Positions 8,633-17,085 of a stretch of 64,000 bases of DNA are shown piece after piece. Positions within the stretch are counted from its first letter, which is position 1; each line of letters begins with the position of its first letter. The stretch is from RYN-230 sp963782185 (GTDB lineage: Bacteria > Actinomycetota > Actinomycetes > Streptosporangiales > Streptosporangiaceae): positions 1 to 64,000 of the forward strand of contig CAWAJB010000007.1 in assembly GCA_963782185.1 (NCBI GenBank), given 5' to 3'. The translations under genes and the position numbers were made by a program. The notes beneath the pieces are model-generated. The model was not told the origin of the DNA and ran no database searches. It worked only from the letters and a program-made list of their open reading frames with translations.

Positions 8633-8654
8633 ACGTCGTCGAGTTCCGCTTCAA
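8633..8654 (+). repeat. ychF 3'-end direct repeat, right copy
   Basis: Exact copy of 7889-7910, continuing to a stop codon (VVEFRFNV then TGA) but with no ychF body before it. It marks the right edge of the segment carrying vapBC. Confidence 0.85.
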
Positions 8655-8789
8655 CGTCTGAATGCCGGACACGCCTTCTACGGTTCGAACCACCCAGAGG
8701 CTCAGTGCGTGCTGGGGGTGTCCGCCACGGCTACGTACTCTGGGAGGCGGGGTCAGGTGGCGAAGCACGCCCGGCACGATCAGCGATCA

Positions 8790-8972
8790 ATGACACGACT
8801 GCTCGAAGCAAACGGCTGGATCGAGACCGCCGGGGGTAAGCATGTCGTGTAGATGAGCAAACCCGGCCACCGGCCGATCACGCTGCCCCACGACAAGGGT
8901 GGCGGAGGTTACCCGATCGGGTTATCGATGGCGATTATGCGGCAGGCAGGACTCAAGGGAGGCGACGAGTGA
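8790..8972 (+). pseudogene. hicA: HicA-type mRNA interferase with in-frame TAG
   Basis: The frame reads MTRLLEANGWIETAGGKHVV, then TAG (8850-8852), then MSKPGHRPITLPHDKG and IMRQAGLKGGDE before TGA. This is the double-stranded RNA-binding-like HicA fold: RLLEANGW at helix 1, the catalytic His in the GGKH strand, a PITLPH strand and the terminal RQAGL helix. The stop interrupts codon 21 of 61, where an Arg or Lys is usual, so a single base change would give it. The end overlaps the hicB ATG as TGATG, the normal hicAB arrangement. The family call rests on motif order; it is either a dead toxin or a sequence error. Confidence 0.65.
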
Positions 8973-9055
8973 TGGCCGGAGAGGTGTACACCGTCCGCGT
9001 CCACCATGAGGCGGGTGAAGAGCTCTGGGCCGAAGTCCTTGAGCTGCCCGGTTGA
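8972..9055 (+). pseudogene. hicB: Truncated HicB-type antitoxin, first 27 codons
   Basis: The sequence begins MAGEVYTVRVHHEAGEELWAE and reaches the ELPG turn, the first strands of the HicB partial RNase H-like fold (usual wording WAEVEELPGC). A TGA follows immediately and the rest of the antitoxin, including its DNA-binding part, is absent. From about 9054 the DNA instead encodes the tail of a methyltransferase. The cut point is therefore a recombination junction, not a simple nonsense mutation. Confidence 0.6.
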
Positions 9056-9437
9056 GTGGGACGCAGCCCTGCGGGGTGCCCATGCCGCTCTCCGGCCCGG
9101 CGGGCGCCTGGTCTTCGAGACCCGTGACCCGGCCGCGCAGGCGTGGCGGGAATGGAATCGCGCTGGCTCGCTGTCCCGGGCCGACGTTCCCGGGGTTGGC
9201 GCAGTCCAGTCGTGGGTCGAGGTGACCGGCATCCGCGGTGACCTGGTGTCCTTCCGGTCGATCTTCGTGTTCGAGGCGGACGGCGTGGCCCGGACCTCGG
9301 AGTCGACGCTGCGTTTCCGGCGGCGCGATGAGGTCGCCGATTCGCTGATGGCGGCCGGTTTCGTCGTGGATGATTTGCGTGACGCACCCGACCGGCCCGG
9401 CCGTGAGCTGGTCTTCGTTGCACTGCGTCCGGGCTGA
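9054..9437 (+). pseudogene. C-terminal fragment of a class I SAM-dependent methyltransferase
   Basis: From EWDAALRGAHAALRPGGRLVFETRD onward this is the second half of a small-molecule methyltransferase domain (motif post-II/III: LRPGGRLVFETRDP), ending in a beta strand RELVFVALRPG. Motifs I and II, which bind SAM, are missing; upstream sequence is the hicB remnant. An ATG at 9006 would give a 143-residue protein whose first 16 residues come from the hicB region in another frame, but without the SAM-binding loop it would not be active. I treat it as a truncated remnant fused to a toxin-antitoxin remnant by recombination. Confidence 0.6.
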
Positions 9438-9440
9438 GCC

Positions 9441-10023
9441 GCCATCTCCGCAGTGATTCCCAGAGCCGTCCGGCCGCTAATCTGGATGTACGGCAGTGGT
9501 CTTGTGGGTGAGCAGTGAGATTCGTGTCCTCTGGGGCTCGATAAGGCGGGTGATTTGCGGACGCTAAGGTCCGGAGAGTGGCGTATTAGCGAGCATGGAA
9601 GTCGCTCCGCCGGGCGGCAATCGGGCGGACCACTCCGGCAGGGACCCAGACGTCAACACGGGCCAGATGCCCGTGCGACACGGGCGCTGCGGTGCTCGCC
9701 CGGGCCTCCAGATACCGCTAAGATCCCTCGTAAGGCATCGGGTGCAACTATTTTGCTGTGGCTTGCGGGGCACGCTGGCCGCTGTCAACCGAGAGTTCCT
9801 AGCAAACCTGCGTATGGACATCGTCGCAGGTCAGAGAGCTGCGATGGCAATCGTGGTGCTCTCACACCGGTCAATGGGTGGTTTGTTCGCTCGCGCACCG
9901 GGCAGTGGGCCTCCCGAAAGGGGCTCCCGACCCGGCGGGTTATGGCGCAGAATAGGGCGATAGACGGCATAGGAAGGCACCGCAACTCTTCGCTGCGCGT
10001 GCGCAGGAACGGGCGGAGGTGCG
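9441..10023. other. 583-bp region without a supported gene
   Basis: Lower GC than its surroundings. Several overlapping short frames on both strands have no recognisable domains and poor codon bias. It presumably carries the promoter of the secretion operon, but I see no convincing -35/-10 pair. The only clear signal is the CGGAGG ribosome binding site at its end, before the ATG at 10024. Confidence 0.5.
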
Positions 10024-11025
10024 ATGGTTCGCCGGTCAACCGTTGATCGCAGTCCGGATTTGGCTGAGCACGGACTGGACTACGAAGCGGAGACCGGGTA
10101 TTCCGGACGCGATCAGGCCAAGCGCTCGCGTTCGCGTCGAACCTGGGGCGGGGCGGGCGGCCGCTGGCTCGTCTGGGCCTTCCGCGGGATCGCCTGGGCC
10201 GTCTTGCTGCTCATCGGTTACCGCGGCGTGGTCGCGATCTTGTCGAACGAGTCCGGCTCAGGGCAGCCGGCCCCGGCTACATCTGCCCCGGCGGCCACCG
10301 GATTCCCGGTGACCCTCGCGGATGCCTACGCCCTGCAGTTCGGGCAGGTGTACCTGAACTACAGTCCTCACGACGCCGGGCAGCGCGCGGCCCAGCTGGG
10401 CGCCTTCCTGCCCAGCGGATCGGACCCGCAACTCGGCTGGAATGGCCAGGGCACCTCGCTCCTGCAGTCCGAGCAAGTGGCCACCACTGACGTGCAGGAC
10501 GCTCACCACGCCGTGGTGACGCTCTTGGCCAGGGTGAACGGCCAGCTGATGCAGCTGGGGGTGCCGGTCTACGCGTCCTCGGACGGACTCGTCGTGTCCG
10601 GCGCGCCCGCCTGGCTCCCCGCGCCCGCGCGGGCCACCCTGCCTTCGCCCGCGAATGCTGCTACGGACTCCGCCACCGAGGCCGTGCTAGCGAACCAGCT
10701 TCCGGCGTTCTTCCAGGCGTACGCCAGCGGTAATCAGGTGACGCTGGGCCGTTTCCTGGCCCCCGGCACGACGCTGACCGGGCTTAAGGACGCGGTGGAT
10801 TATCACTCCGTAGCTGCCATCAGCGTCCCGCCAGGCGGCACGACCCGCCATGTCATTGCGACCGTCGTCTGGAGCGTGCCGGCCAGGACCTCAGCGGGTC
10901 AGATCACGAAGGGCGGGGCACCTGCCCAACTCGAGATGAGCTATGCGCTCACCGTCGTGCAGCAGAACGGAACCTGGTACGTCAGGGACATCAGCGCAGC
11001 AACCGAGGCGCCGGGGTCGCCGTGA
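10024..11025 (+). CDS. TcpC/VirB8-like conjugal transfer protein
   Basis: A 333-residue bitopic protein with a basic cytoplasmic N-terminus (about 1-50), one transmembrane segment (WAFRGIAWAVLLLIGYRGVV, about 52-71) and an extracellular part with two NTF2-like units (about 95-200 and 215-325), the architecture of TcpC-family proteins. TcpC is the VirB8 equivalent of Gram-positive type IV secretion systems and helps assemble the channel at the membrane. The ATG at 10024 has a CGGAGG ribosome binding site. It is the first gene of the + strand operon ending at 21746. Family assignment is from architecture and context, as primary sequence is poorly conserved. Confidence 0.75.
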   Translation: MVRRSTVDRSPDLAEHGLDYEAETGYSGRDQAKRSRSRRTWGGAGGRWLVWAFRGIAWAVLLLIGYRGVVAILSNESGSGQPAPATSAPAATGFPVTLADAYALQFGQVYLNYSPHDAGQRAAQLGAFLPSGSDPQLGWNGQGTSLLQSEQVATTDVQDAHHAVVTLLARVNGQLMQLGVPVYASSDGLVVSGAPAWLPAPARATLPSPANAATDSATEAVLANQLPAFFQAYASGNQVTLGRFLAPGTTLTGLKDAVDYHSVAAISVPPGGTTRHVIATVVWSVPARTSAGQITKGGAPAQLEMSYALTVVQQNGTWYVRDISAATEAPGSP

Positions 11026-11091
11026 CCAGACTTCGAAGGCCGCACGCCTCCGCCCGGCCAGGCGTGATCCCCCCAAACCCGGAGTAGATCG

Positions 11092-11349
11092 ATGTCGTTC
11101 CAATCGCTGATCATCGCGGCCCCGTCGTCGCTCAGCACCTCGGGGCTCGTGAACTACTTGCAGGGGCTGTTCGGGCCCCTGTTCCTAGGGATCGTCGGGA
11201 TCGTGGCCCTGTTCTTCTTGTTCACTCGGGAAATCATCCGGTTTGTGCAGTTCCTCGTGCTCGCCGTCGCGATCGCGGTGATCTTCTACACCCCGAGCAT
11301 CGTGCAGACGCTCGCGCAGGGCATCGCGAACGCGCTCGGCGTCCACTGA
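11092..11349 (+). CDS. Small two-helix membrane protein, VirB2/TcpD-like position
   Basis: An 85-residue hydrophobic protein with two transmembrane segments (LFGPLFLGIVGIVALFFLFT, about 25-44, and IIRFVQFLVLAVAIAVIFY, about 47-65) and short polar ends. Its size, topology and place between the TcpC-like and TcpE-like genes fit the small membrane subunits of type IV systems (VirB2/VirB3 or TcpD equivalents). There is no sequence motif that would prove pilin function. A CGGAG ribosome binding site precedes the ATG. Confidence 0.6.
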   Translation: MSFQSLIIAAPSSLSTSGLVNYLQGLFGPLFLGIVGIVALFFLFTREIIRFVQFLVLAVAIAVIFYTPSIVQTLAQGIANALGVH

Positions 11350-11379
11350 TCTCCGCCCCGGCCGGAAGGAGAGCACCCG

Positions 11380-14373
11380 GTGGACCTGCCCACCTACACG
11401 AGCATCTGGCGCATCGAAAAACGGCTCTACAAGCTGTACGACTTCAGGCTGCCTATGCCGGTGCCGGTTGGCCAGATTGCCGTGTTCGCGGCGATCACGG
11501 TCCCGTATGTGATTCTCCTGACCATCCTCGGGCTCCCCTTCAACCACACCCTGTTCTGGCTGTATGTGCTGCCGCCAGGCGTGATCACCTGGCTGGCCAC
11601 GCGGCCCGTGCTGGAAAGCAAGAGACTCCCTGAACTGATCATTTCGCAGGTGCGGTACCTGGGAGAGCCGGGTATCTGGTGCCGGATGGCTCCGCTGGCG
11701 GAAAAAGACGACGTCGTGGTCATCGGCAAAGTCTGGCACCGCGACGAGGAGCACCTCCGGTCGCCGGCCGCGGCCCCGGCCCTGGCGCCCGCCACCGCTC
11801 CGGCCGCCGCCGGGCGCCCCGCGCGCGTGCGCCCGGCGGCCGCACGCAACGCCGCCGCGCAAGCCGCCCCGGCCCAGCCGCCCGGCCGCGTGCCGCGTGG
11901 AGCTCCGGAACCGCGGCCGCGCACCGCGGGTGGGCGTCGCGGTCGTGCGGCCCAGTGGCCCGGCGTCGCGGCCGGCCCTGCGAGGCCGGCGCCGGTCATG
12001 GCGGCCGATGCGCTGGCCGAGATCGCCCACGACGAGCGGCGGCCTCCGGCCCGCCCCACGGCGGCGCCTGCGGGCCGCCACGCCGCCCGGCCAGCGTTCC
12101 CGAATGGCTCGCCAGGCCTCCCCGCCGCAGCCGGGGACAAGGTCACCAGGCCGCCTCATCCCGATGGCCTGGCGGCTCCGCCCCGTCCACCTGCGGCGTG
12201 GCCGGCCAAGGACCCGCACGCTCCGGCCTCGGCCGTGCCGTCGGCCGATCCAGCCTGGACCCCGCCGGTTCCGCCCGCCCCGGCCCCTCCGGTCTCCGGG
12301 GACTGGGCGATGACCCCCGGGCCCCTGGTCCCTGCGGCCGCGGACCCGCTCCCGGCCGCGGGGAATCCTGTCCCCCCGGTCCTGGGGGATCCAGACGCCG
12401 CAGAACCAGAGTCCCTGATGGGGAAAGCCGATGCTCTGGCCGGGCCGGACACGTCCGGGCCCGCCTCTCCGGCCGGGTCCTTTCCTGCCGGGCCCTCGGT
12501 GAGCGTGCCAGCCCAGGCAGCATCGCCGGAGCTGCTGACCGGCTTGCCCACGGGACCGGCCGGATTCTTCATCGGCCCGCTCCAGCCCGAGACGGCGGAC
12601 TCTGGGGACGCTGAGCCCCTGGCGGCACGGGACGGGACGGCTGAGACCGGTGCGGCTACCCGCGAGGCGGCCCCCCCGGAGGCCGTTGGGGACGGGATGG
12701 CGGAGGGTGGGGCGGAGGCTGAGCTAGCTGAGCTCACGGCTGCCGATGCCGGGGAAATTGAGGACGGGACGGCTGAGCCCGCGGTGGCCGAGCCTCCGCC
12801 GGCCGGGCCCCCGCCGGCCGGGGCTGAGGTGGCTGAGCTCGCGGCGGCCGAGCCCGGGGAGGCCAGGGACGAATCCGCCGAGCCCGCCGTGGCCGGGACT
12901 GCCCTGGCGGAGCCCTCGGCAGCCGGGCCCGAGGTGGACGTGCCCGACGCAGCCCCGGACGAGACAGCCGACGCCGTGATGGATCCCCCGGCGGCGCAGG
13001 CGTCGGCGCCAGAAGCGCTTCACGAAGACGCCGCACTCGTCCAGCCGGGCTTCCCCCCTGAGCCGGACGCCCTCGGCGGGGCCGGTGAGCAAGCCGGGAC
13101 CGAACGGCCTGCGGCGCCGGACGGCCTGGCTGCGGTGGACGTTCGTGTCCCTCATGACCTGGATGCGGGGGATGATCTCGCACCAGACGACCTCGCGCCA
13201 GACGACCTCGCAGCAGACGACCTCGGCGTTCCGGACGGAGGCCGTCAGGACGCAGGCCTTCCCGGTGCAGACCGGCGGGATGAGGACGGGCAGGACGAGG
13301 ACCCGCCGGCCGAGCCCGCAGCGCCGGCCGCCGGCCCACCTCCGGCGCCGGCCCACCCATTGACGCCGCCTGTCGTCGTGGTCCGGGGCGGGTCCAGTGC
13401 CCGGCCGACCCTGGTGGAGAGGGCGCTGAGCGGCCCGGGCCAGCACCGCGGGGGCAGCAACTGGCGGGAGCACGTCCGGGTGGTGCCGGGCGGTCACGGG
13501 CCCGGGCGGCCGGACATGGAACGACGTGACCGCGCACGCGTCCTGCTCTCGATCCAGGGCCCGCGGCTTATGGTGGTGCTCGGCTGCACGGTCGGCGCCG
13601 GCCAGACAGTGACGACGCTGATGCTCGCCGGCGTGCTGGCCAGCCTCCGCGGCGAGCCGGTCGCGGCCCTGGACCTCAACCCGGGCCAGACGTCCCTCAC
13701 CGATATGGCCCGCACCTCCCCGGCGGGCACCGCACGCGGCCTGCTCTCCGGGGCCCCGCCCAACGCGGCGGGCCAGCGCGGGCGGGGCCGCCTGGATCTC
13801 ATCGCGCACGACTCCGCTCCCGACGGCGGACCGGCACTCGCCGACGAGGAATACGCCCGGGTCCTCGAGGTGCTGACGTCCCGCTACCCGCTTACTCTGA
13901 CCGATCCCGGCGCGTCAGCGGTGGCACGTGTCCTGTCCACGGCCGACCAGCTCATCCTGGTCGCCCCGGCCAGTTCCGACGCGGCCCGGGCGATCGCGAT
14001 GACGATGGAGTGGCTGGACGGGCACGGTTACGGGGAACTGTGCAACGAGGCGATCACGGTCATCAACGGGGTGAGCAAGCGCAGCATGTCCCATGTCGAA
14101 CAGGCTGAACTTGTCGTCCGCGGCCGATGCCGGGCCATCGTCCGGGTGCCCTGGGACGATCACCTGGGTGCCCCGTCCACCGAGCAGGGGATCACCGACG
14201 CCGCCGCGGACCCGGAATCCCGGTTCGCCCAGCTCCGCCCGCCAGCCCAGCTTGCGTACACGGCCCTGGCGGGAGTGCTGGTCTCCGCGCTCGCGGTCGG
14301 GGTCAGCCGGTCCGCACCGCCGGGCGGTTCAATGCCCCCCGACGGCGCGCCGCGACGATGGGCAGCCCGGTGA
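11380..14373 (+). CDS. TcpE-like membrane domain fused to a MinD/ParA-like domain with a degenerate P-loop
   Basis: Three parts are visible in 997 residues. Residues 1-125 are TcpE-like: YTSIWRIEKRLYKLYDFRLP, two adjacent transmembrane helices, then VLESKRLPELIISQVRYLGEP, ending near the IGKVWHRDEE turn. Residues about 125-715 are Pro/Ala/Glu-rich and low complexity with 15-bp repeats (PDDLA units near 13180). Residues about 716-980 are a SIMIBI NTPase fold as in MinD/ParA: VALDLNPGQTSLTDMA, DPGASAVARVLSTADQLILV, VINGV. The P-loop reads GCTVGAGQT at 735-743; both the catalytic Lys and the MinD signature Lys are absent. TcpE is a core membrane component of Gram-positive conjugation. Its start is a GTG with a strong AAGGAGAG site. 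The stop overlaps a small ORF. Confidence 0.75.
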   Translation: MDLPTYTSIWRIEKRLYKLYDFRLPMPVPVGQIAVFAAITVPYVILLTILGLPFNHTLFWLYVLPPGVITWLATRPVLESKRLPELIISQVRYLGEPGIWCRMAPLAEKDDVVVIGKVWHRDEEHLRSPAAAPALAPATAPAAAGRPARVRPAAARNAAAQAAPAQPPGRVPRGAPEPRPRTAGGRRGRAAQWPGVAAGPARPAPVMAADALAEIAHDERRPPARPTAAPAGRHAARPAFPNGSPGLPAAAGDKVTRPPHPDGLAAPPRPPAAWPAKDPHAPASAVPSADPAWTPPVPPAPAPPVSGDWAMTPGPLVPAAADPLPAAGNPVPPVLGDPDAAEPESLMGKADALAGPDTSGPASPAGSFPAGPSVSVPAQAASPELLTGLPTGPAGFFIGPLQPETADSGDAEPLAARDGTAETGAATREAAPPEAVGDGMAEGGAEAELAELTAADAGEIEDGTAEPAVAEPPPAGPPPAGAEVAELAAAEPGEARDESAEPAVAGTALAEPSAAGPEVDVPDAAPDETADAVMDPPAAQASAPEALHEDAALVQPGFPPEPDALGGAGEQAGTERPAAPDGLAAVDVRVPHDLDAGDDLAPDDLAPDDLAADDLGVPDGGRQDAGLPGADRRDEDGQDEDPPAEPAAPAAGPPPAPAHPLTPPVVVVRGGSSARPTLVERALSGPGQHRGGSNWREHVRVVPGGHGPGRPDMERRDRARVLLSIQGPRLMVVLGCTVGAGQTVTTLMLAGVLASLRGEPVAALDLNPGQTSLTDMARTSPAGTARGLLSGAPPNAAGQRGRGRLDLIAHDSAPDGGPALADEEYARVLEVLTSRYPLTLTDPGASAVARVLSTADQLILVAPASSDAARAIAMTMEWLDGHGYGELCNEAITVINGVSKRSMSHVEQAELVVRGRCRAIVRVPWDDHLGAPSTEQGITDAAADPESRFAQLRPPAQLAYTALAGVLVSALAVGVSRSAPPGGSMPPDGAPRRWAAR

Positions 14374-14501
14374 GCGCCGTCCGGTACCAGCTAGCGACCC
14401 CAGGCCGTCGGGCCCGGGTGAGCGGCTGGTGGATGGGTTCTTTGCCGGATGGCGCGAACCTCCGGGAGGGCACCGTGAGCGCCGTCCGGTACCAGCTAGC
14501 G
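14370..14501 (+). repeat. 27-bp direct repeat pair between the TcpE-MinD and virB4 genes
   Basis: 14370-14396 and 14475-14501 are identical over 27 bp (beginning GTGAGCGCCGTCCGG), 105 bp apart. The virB4 start at 14519 repeats the first nine bases. Exact identity at the DNA level points to a recent duplication. Confidence 0.85.
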
Positions 14502-14522
14502 GCCCCGGGGAGGACGCCGTGA
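14370..14522 (+). CDS. Putative 50-residue coupled small protein with duplicated start segment
   Basis: A GTG at 14370 overlaps the stop of the TcpE-MinD gene (GTGA), and the TGA at 14520-14522 overlaps the GTG of the virB4-like gene (GTGA), so this ORF exactly bridges the two by translational coupling. The product contains VSAVRYQLATPGR at its start and VSAVRYQLAAPGR again at about residues 36-48, from an exact 27-bp DNA repeat, with GWWMGSLPDG between. No known family. The double GTGA overlap is the main support. Alternatively it is a by-product of duplicated start regions of virB4, whose own start is GTGAGCGCC. Confidence 0.45.
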   Translation: MSAVRYQLATPGRRARVSGWWMGSLPDGANLREGTVSAVRYQLAAPGRTP

Positions 14523-17029
14523 GCGCCCGGACCGGAGGACGGTCGAGGTCGCGCCTGTCGTTGCGCTATTTCGACGACCGCATCCTGCTCACCGAGACGC
14601 ACGCCTGGGCGTACTACCGGCTGCCGACCCAGCCGTATGAGTTCACCACGCCGCAGGACCGGGAGGCCCTGGCCACCAACATCACGGTCGCACTGGCCGC
14701 GATCCGCATGCCGGACGCCGAGGTCCACCTGCGCATCGTGCACCGTTCCTACCCCGCGGCTGAGTGGGCGGCCCAGCTGGACGCCACGTCGGATGGGGGA
14801 GCGGGCTGGCGGGACTACCTGGATGAGATGTACCGCCATGTCTGGGCCAAGGACTTCTGGGCTAAGGAGGTCTACCTGGGTGTCCGGCTGGGGCAGCGGG
14901 GCATGCGCGCGCAGCTGGGCGGCGGGGTGCTCGCCGGGTTCCTCAACGCCTACCGGGCCGGCGAGCAGGCGATGGGTCTGGATGACGAGGCGATCGCGGC
15001 GGCCGAGATCGCCCGCTGGACCGAGCACGCCGAGCGGCTCGGCCGGGCCCTGGGGGCCAGCGCCCTCGCCGCGCGGCACGCCACCAGCGATGAGATCGCG
15101 TGGCTGGTCCGGCACACGCTGATGGGCACCGCGGGTGACCCGCGGCCGTCCGCGGTCCGGCGCCGCCGGTGGGGGGCCGGCGAGATCGAGTCGCTGTACG
15201 AGGGCCAGGTGCACAACGGGCGCACGCTGCTCCGCCTGGAGCATCCGGAGGGGGAGTCGTTCGAGGCGTTCCTGTCCTTTTCCCGGTTCCCGGACGTGAT
15301 GTCGTTCCCGGACGGGGAACCGTGGCTGCACTTCGCGGACTCGCTGCCGTTCCCGGTGGAGGTCAGCTCCCGGATGCGCCTCATCCCGCCGGCCAAGGCC
15401 AGCAAGGACGTCGGGCGCCGGCTCGCCCACGCCCGGGACATGGATGCGCACATCAGGGAGGCCGGGGTGGACGCGCCGATCGCCCTGGCCGAGCAGATCG
15501 TCGCGGCCCGGATGCTCGAGCACGGCATCACCAAGGAGCGGCTGCCCTTCGTCTACGGCTGGCACCGGCTGGTGGTGTCCGCCCCGACCCGGGAGCTGTG
15601 CCAGCGCCGGGTGGAAGCCGTCGTCGAGCACTACCGCGACATGGGCATCGACGTGGTCAACTCGACCGGTGACCAGTTCTCGCTGCTGCGCGAGTCCCTG
15701 CCCGGGGACCGGGTCCGGCTGAGTTCGTATGTCCAGCGCCAGCCGCTGTACACGATCGCGGGCGGGGTACCGACGGCCACGGTGGACCTCGGTGACCGGC
15801 CGAACAGCGGGCAGGGCTGGGTCGGCCCGTATATCGGCGAGACCCTCGGCCGGGCCCGCGCCGTGGTCCATTTCGATCCGCTGCTGGCCGCGGCACTGAA
15901 CCGGCCCACCGCCATCGCCATCACCGGTGAGCCCGGTGGGGGGAAGACGACGCTGGCGTTGCTGCTCATCCTGCAGCAGGCGTTGCGCGGGGTGACAGTT
16001 GCGGTGATCGACCCCAAGGGAGATGCGGAACCGCTGGTCCAGCTGCTGGCCGGGCGAGGCCGCAAGGCGCGGGTCCTGCCGCTGGGTGCGGCCGCGCCGG
16101 GCCTGCTGGACCCGTTCTCGTTCGGCGACGACCTGGCCGAGAAGCGGACCATGGCCACGGAAACCCTCCGCCTGCTGCTGCCGCGGATGAGCGAGGAGCG
16201 CGAGAGCGCGATGATCCAGGCGGTGGCCAGTGTGGCCAGCCGCGAGCGGCCCAGCCTGGGGAAGGTCATCCGGCATCTGGAGGAGTCGTCCGACCCGCCG
16301 TCCAAGAACCTCGGCGCGGTGCTCCGGTCCATGTCGGAGATGCGCCTGGCCCGGCTGTGCTTCGCGCCCTCGGGCGGCCAGCAGATCGATACGGCCGGCT
16401 GGACGACCGTGTTCACCCTGGCCGGCCTGACTCTGCCCGACAGCGCGGCCGGCCGGGAGGACTATTCCTACGAGCAGCGGCTGTCTGTCGCCCTGCTTTA
16501 CCTCGTGTCCCAGTTCGCCCGCAGGCTCCTCAACGGAATCGATCGCCGGCTCCCCAAGGCGATCTTCCTCGACGAGGCCTGGGCGATCACGGCGACGCCG
16601 CAGGGGGCCAAGCTGGTTCCTGAGGTATCCCGGATGGGGCGGTCGCGGAACACGGCCCTGATCCTGGTTTCCCAGAACGCGGGGGACCTGCTGAACGAGC
16701 AGGTCACGAACTGTATCTCGGGGGTGTTCGCGTTCCGTTCGTCAGAGCGCGTCGAGGTGGCTAACGTGATGGCGCTGCTGGGTGTGGAGGCGTCAGAGGA
16801 ACATAAGGCCGTGCTGCGGGGGCTCGGCAACGGGGAATGCGTTTTCCGTGATCTGGAAGGCCGGGTCGGACGGATCGGCATCGACCTGATCTCCGATGAA
16901 ATGCGGCAGTGGCTGGACACCAACCCCACCCGGGCCCGCCCTGCCGAGGGACCCGTGTCACCCGATGGCGACCCCGCCCAGGGCGCCGGGCTGCTCGGCG
17001 CGACACCGCCGGGCGAGCCCGCCAGGTGA
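14519..17029 (+). CDS. VirB4-like type IV secretion ATPase
   Basis: VirB4 ATPases power assembly and substrate transfer at the inner face of the membrane. The 836-residue protein has a divergent N-terminal domain (about 1-440) and a C-terminal motor domain with Walker A GEPGGGKTTL (about residue 470), DPKGDAEPLV, Walker B AIFLDEAW (about 681) and the late motif ILVSQNAGDLL. The pattern matches actinobacterial VirB4-like ATP-binding proteins. I chose the GTG at 14519 because longer frames would overlap the preceding gene by several hundred bases and the GTGA overlap with the small ORF suits coupling. No VirD4/TraD-type coupling ATPase follows. Confidence 0.88.
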   Translation: MSARTGGRSRSRLSLRYFDDRILLTETHAWAYYRLPTQPYEFTTPQDREALATNITVALAAIRMPDAEVHLRIVHRSYPAAEWAAQLDATSDGGAGWRDYLDEMYRHVWAKDFWAKEVYLGVRLGQRGMRAQLGGGVLAGFLNAYRAGEQAMGLDDEAIAAAEIARWTEHAERLGRALGASALAARHATSDEIAWLVRHTLMGTAGDPRPSAVRRRRWGAGEIESLYEGQVHNGRTLLRLEHPEGESFEAFLSFSRFPDVMSFPDGEPWLHFADSLPFPVEVSSRMRLIPPAKASKDVGRRLAHARDMDAHIREAGVDAPIALAEQIVAARMLEHGITKERLPFVYGWHRLVVSAPTRELCQRRVEAVVEHYRDMGIDVVNSTGDQFSLLRESLPGDRVRLSSYVQRQPLYTIAGGVPTATVDLGDRPNSGQGWVGPYIGETLGRARAVVHFDPLLAAALNRPTAIAITGEPGGGKTTLALLLILQQALRGVTVAVIDPKGDAEPLVQLLAGRGRKARVLPLGAAAPGLLDPFSFGDDLAEKRTMATETLRLLLPRMSEERESAMIQAVASVASRERPSLGKVIRHLEESSDPPSKNLGAVLRSMSEMRLARLCFAPSGGQQIDTAGWTTVFTLAGLTLPDSAAGREDYSYEQRLSVALLYLVSQFARRLLNGIDRRLPKAIFLDEAWAITATPQGAKLVPEVSRMGRSRNTALILVSQNAGDLLNEQVTNCISGVFAFRSSERVEVANVMALLGVEASEEHKAVLRGLGNGECVFRDLEGRVGRIGIDLISDEMRQWLDTNPTRARPAEGPVSPDGDPAQGAGLLGATPPGEPAR

Positions 17030-17085
17030 CCGGCGCACCCTTCATGCCCCGACCAGCCTCTCCCCCCAGGCTTCAGGAGCCCACC

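Noticed and set aside
8680..8700. Possible tRNA T-arm (GGTTCGAACC)
   Set aside because: No matching acceptor stem or anticodon arm nearby; it is a chance palindrome in the decayed hicA upstream region. No tRNA or rRNA gene was found in the window.
9441..10023. Small ORFs in the gap before the secretion operon
   Set aside because: Several overlapping frames on both strands, none with third-position GC bias, domain or good ribosome binding site.
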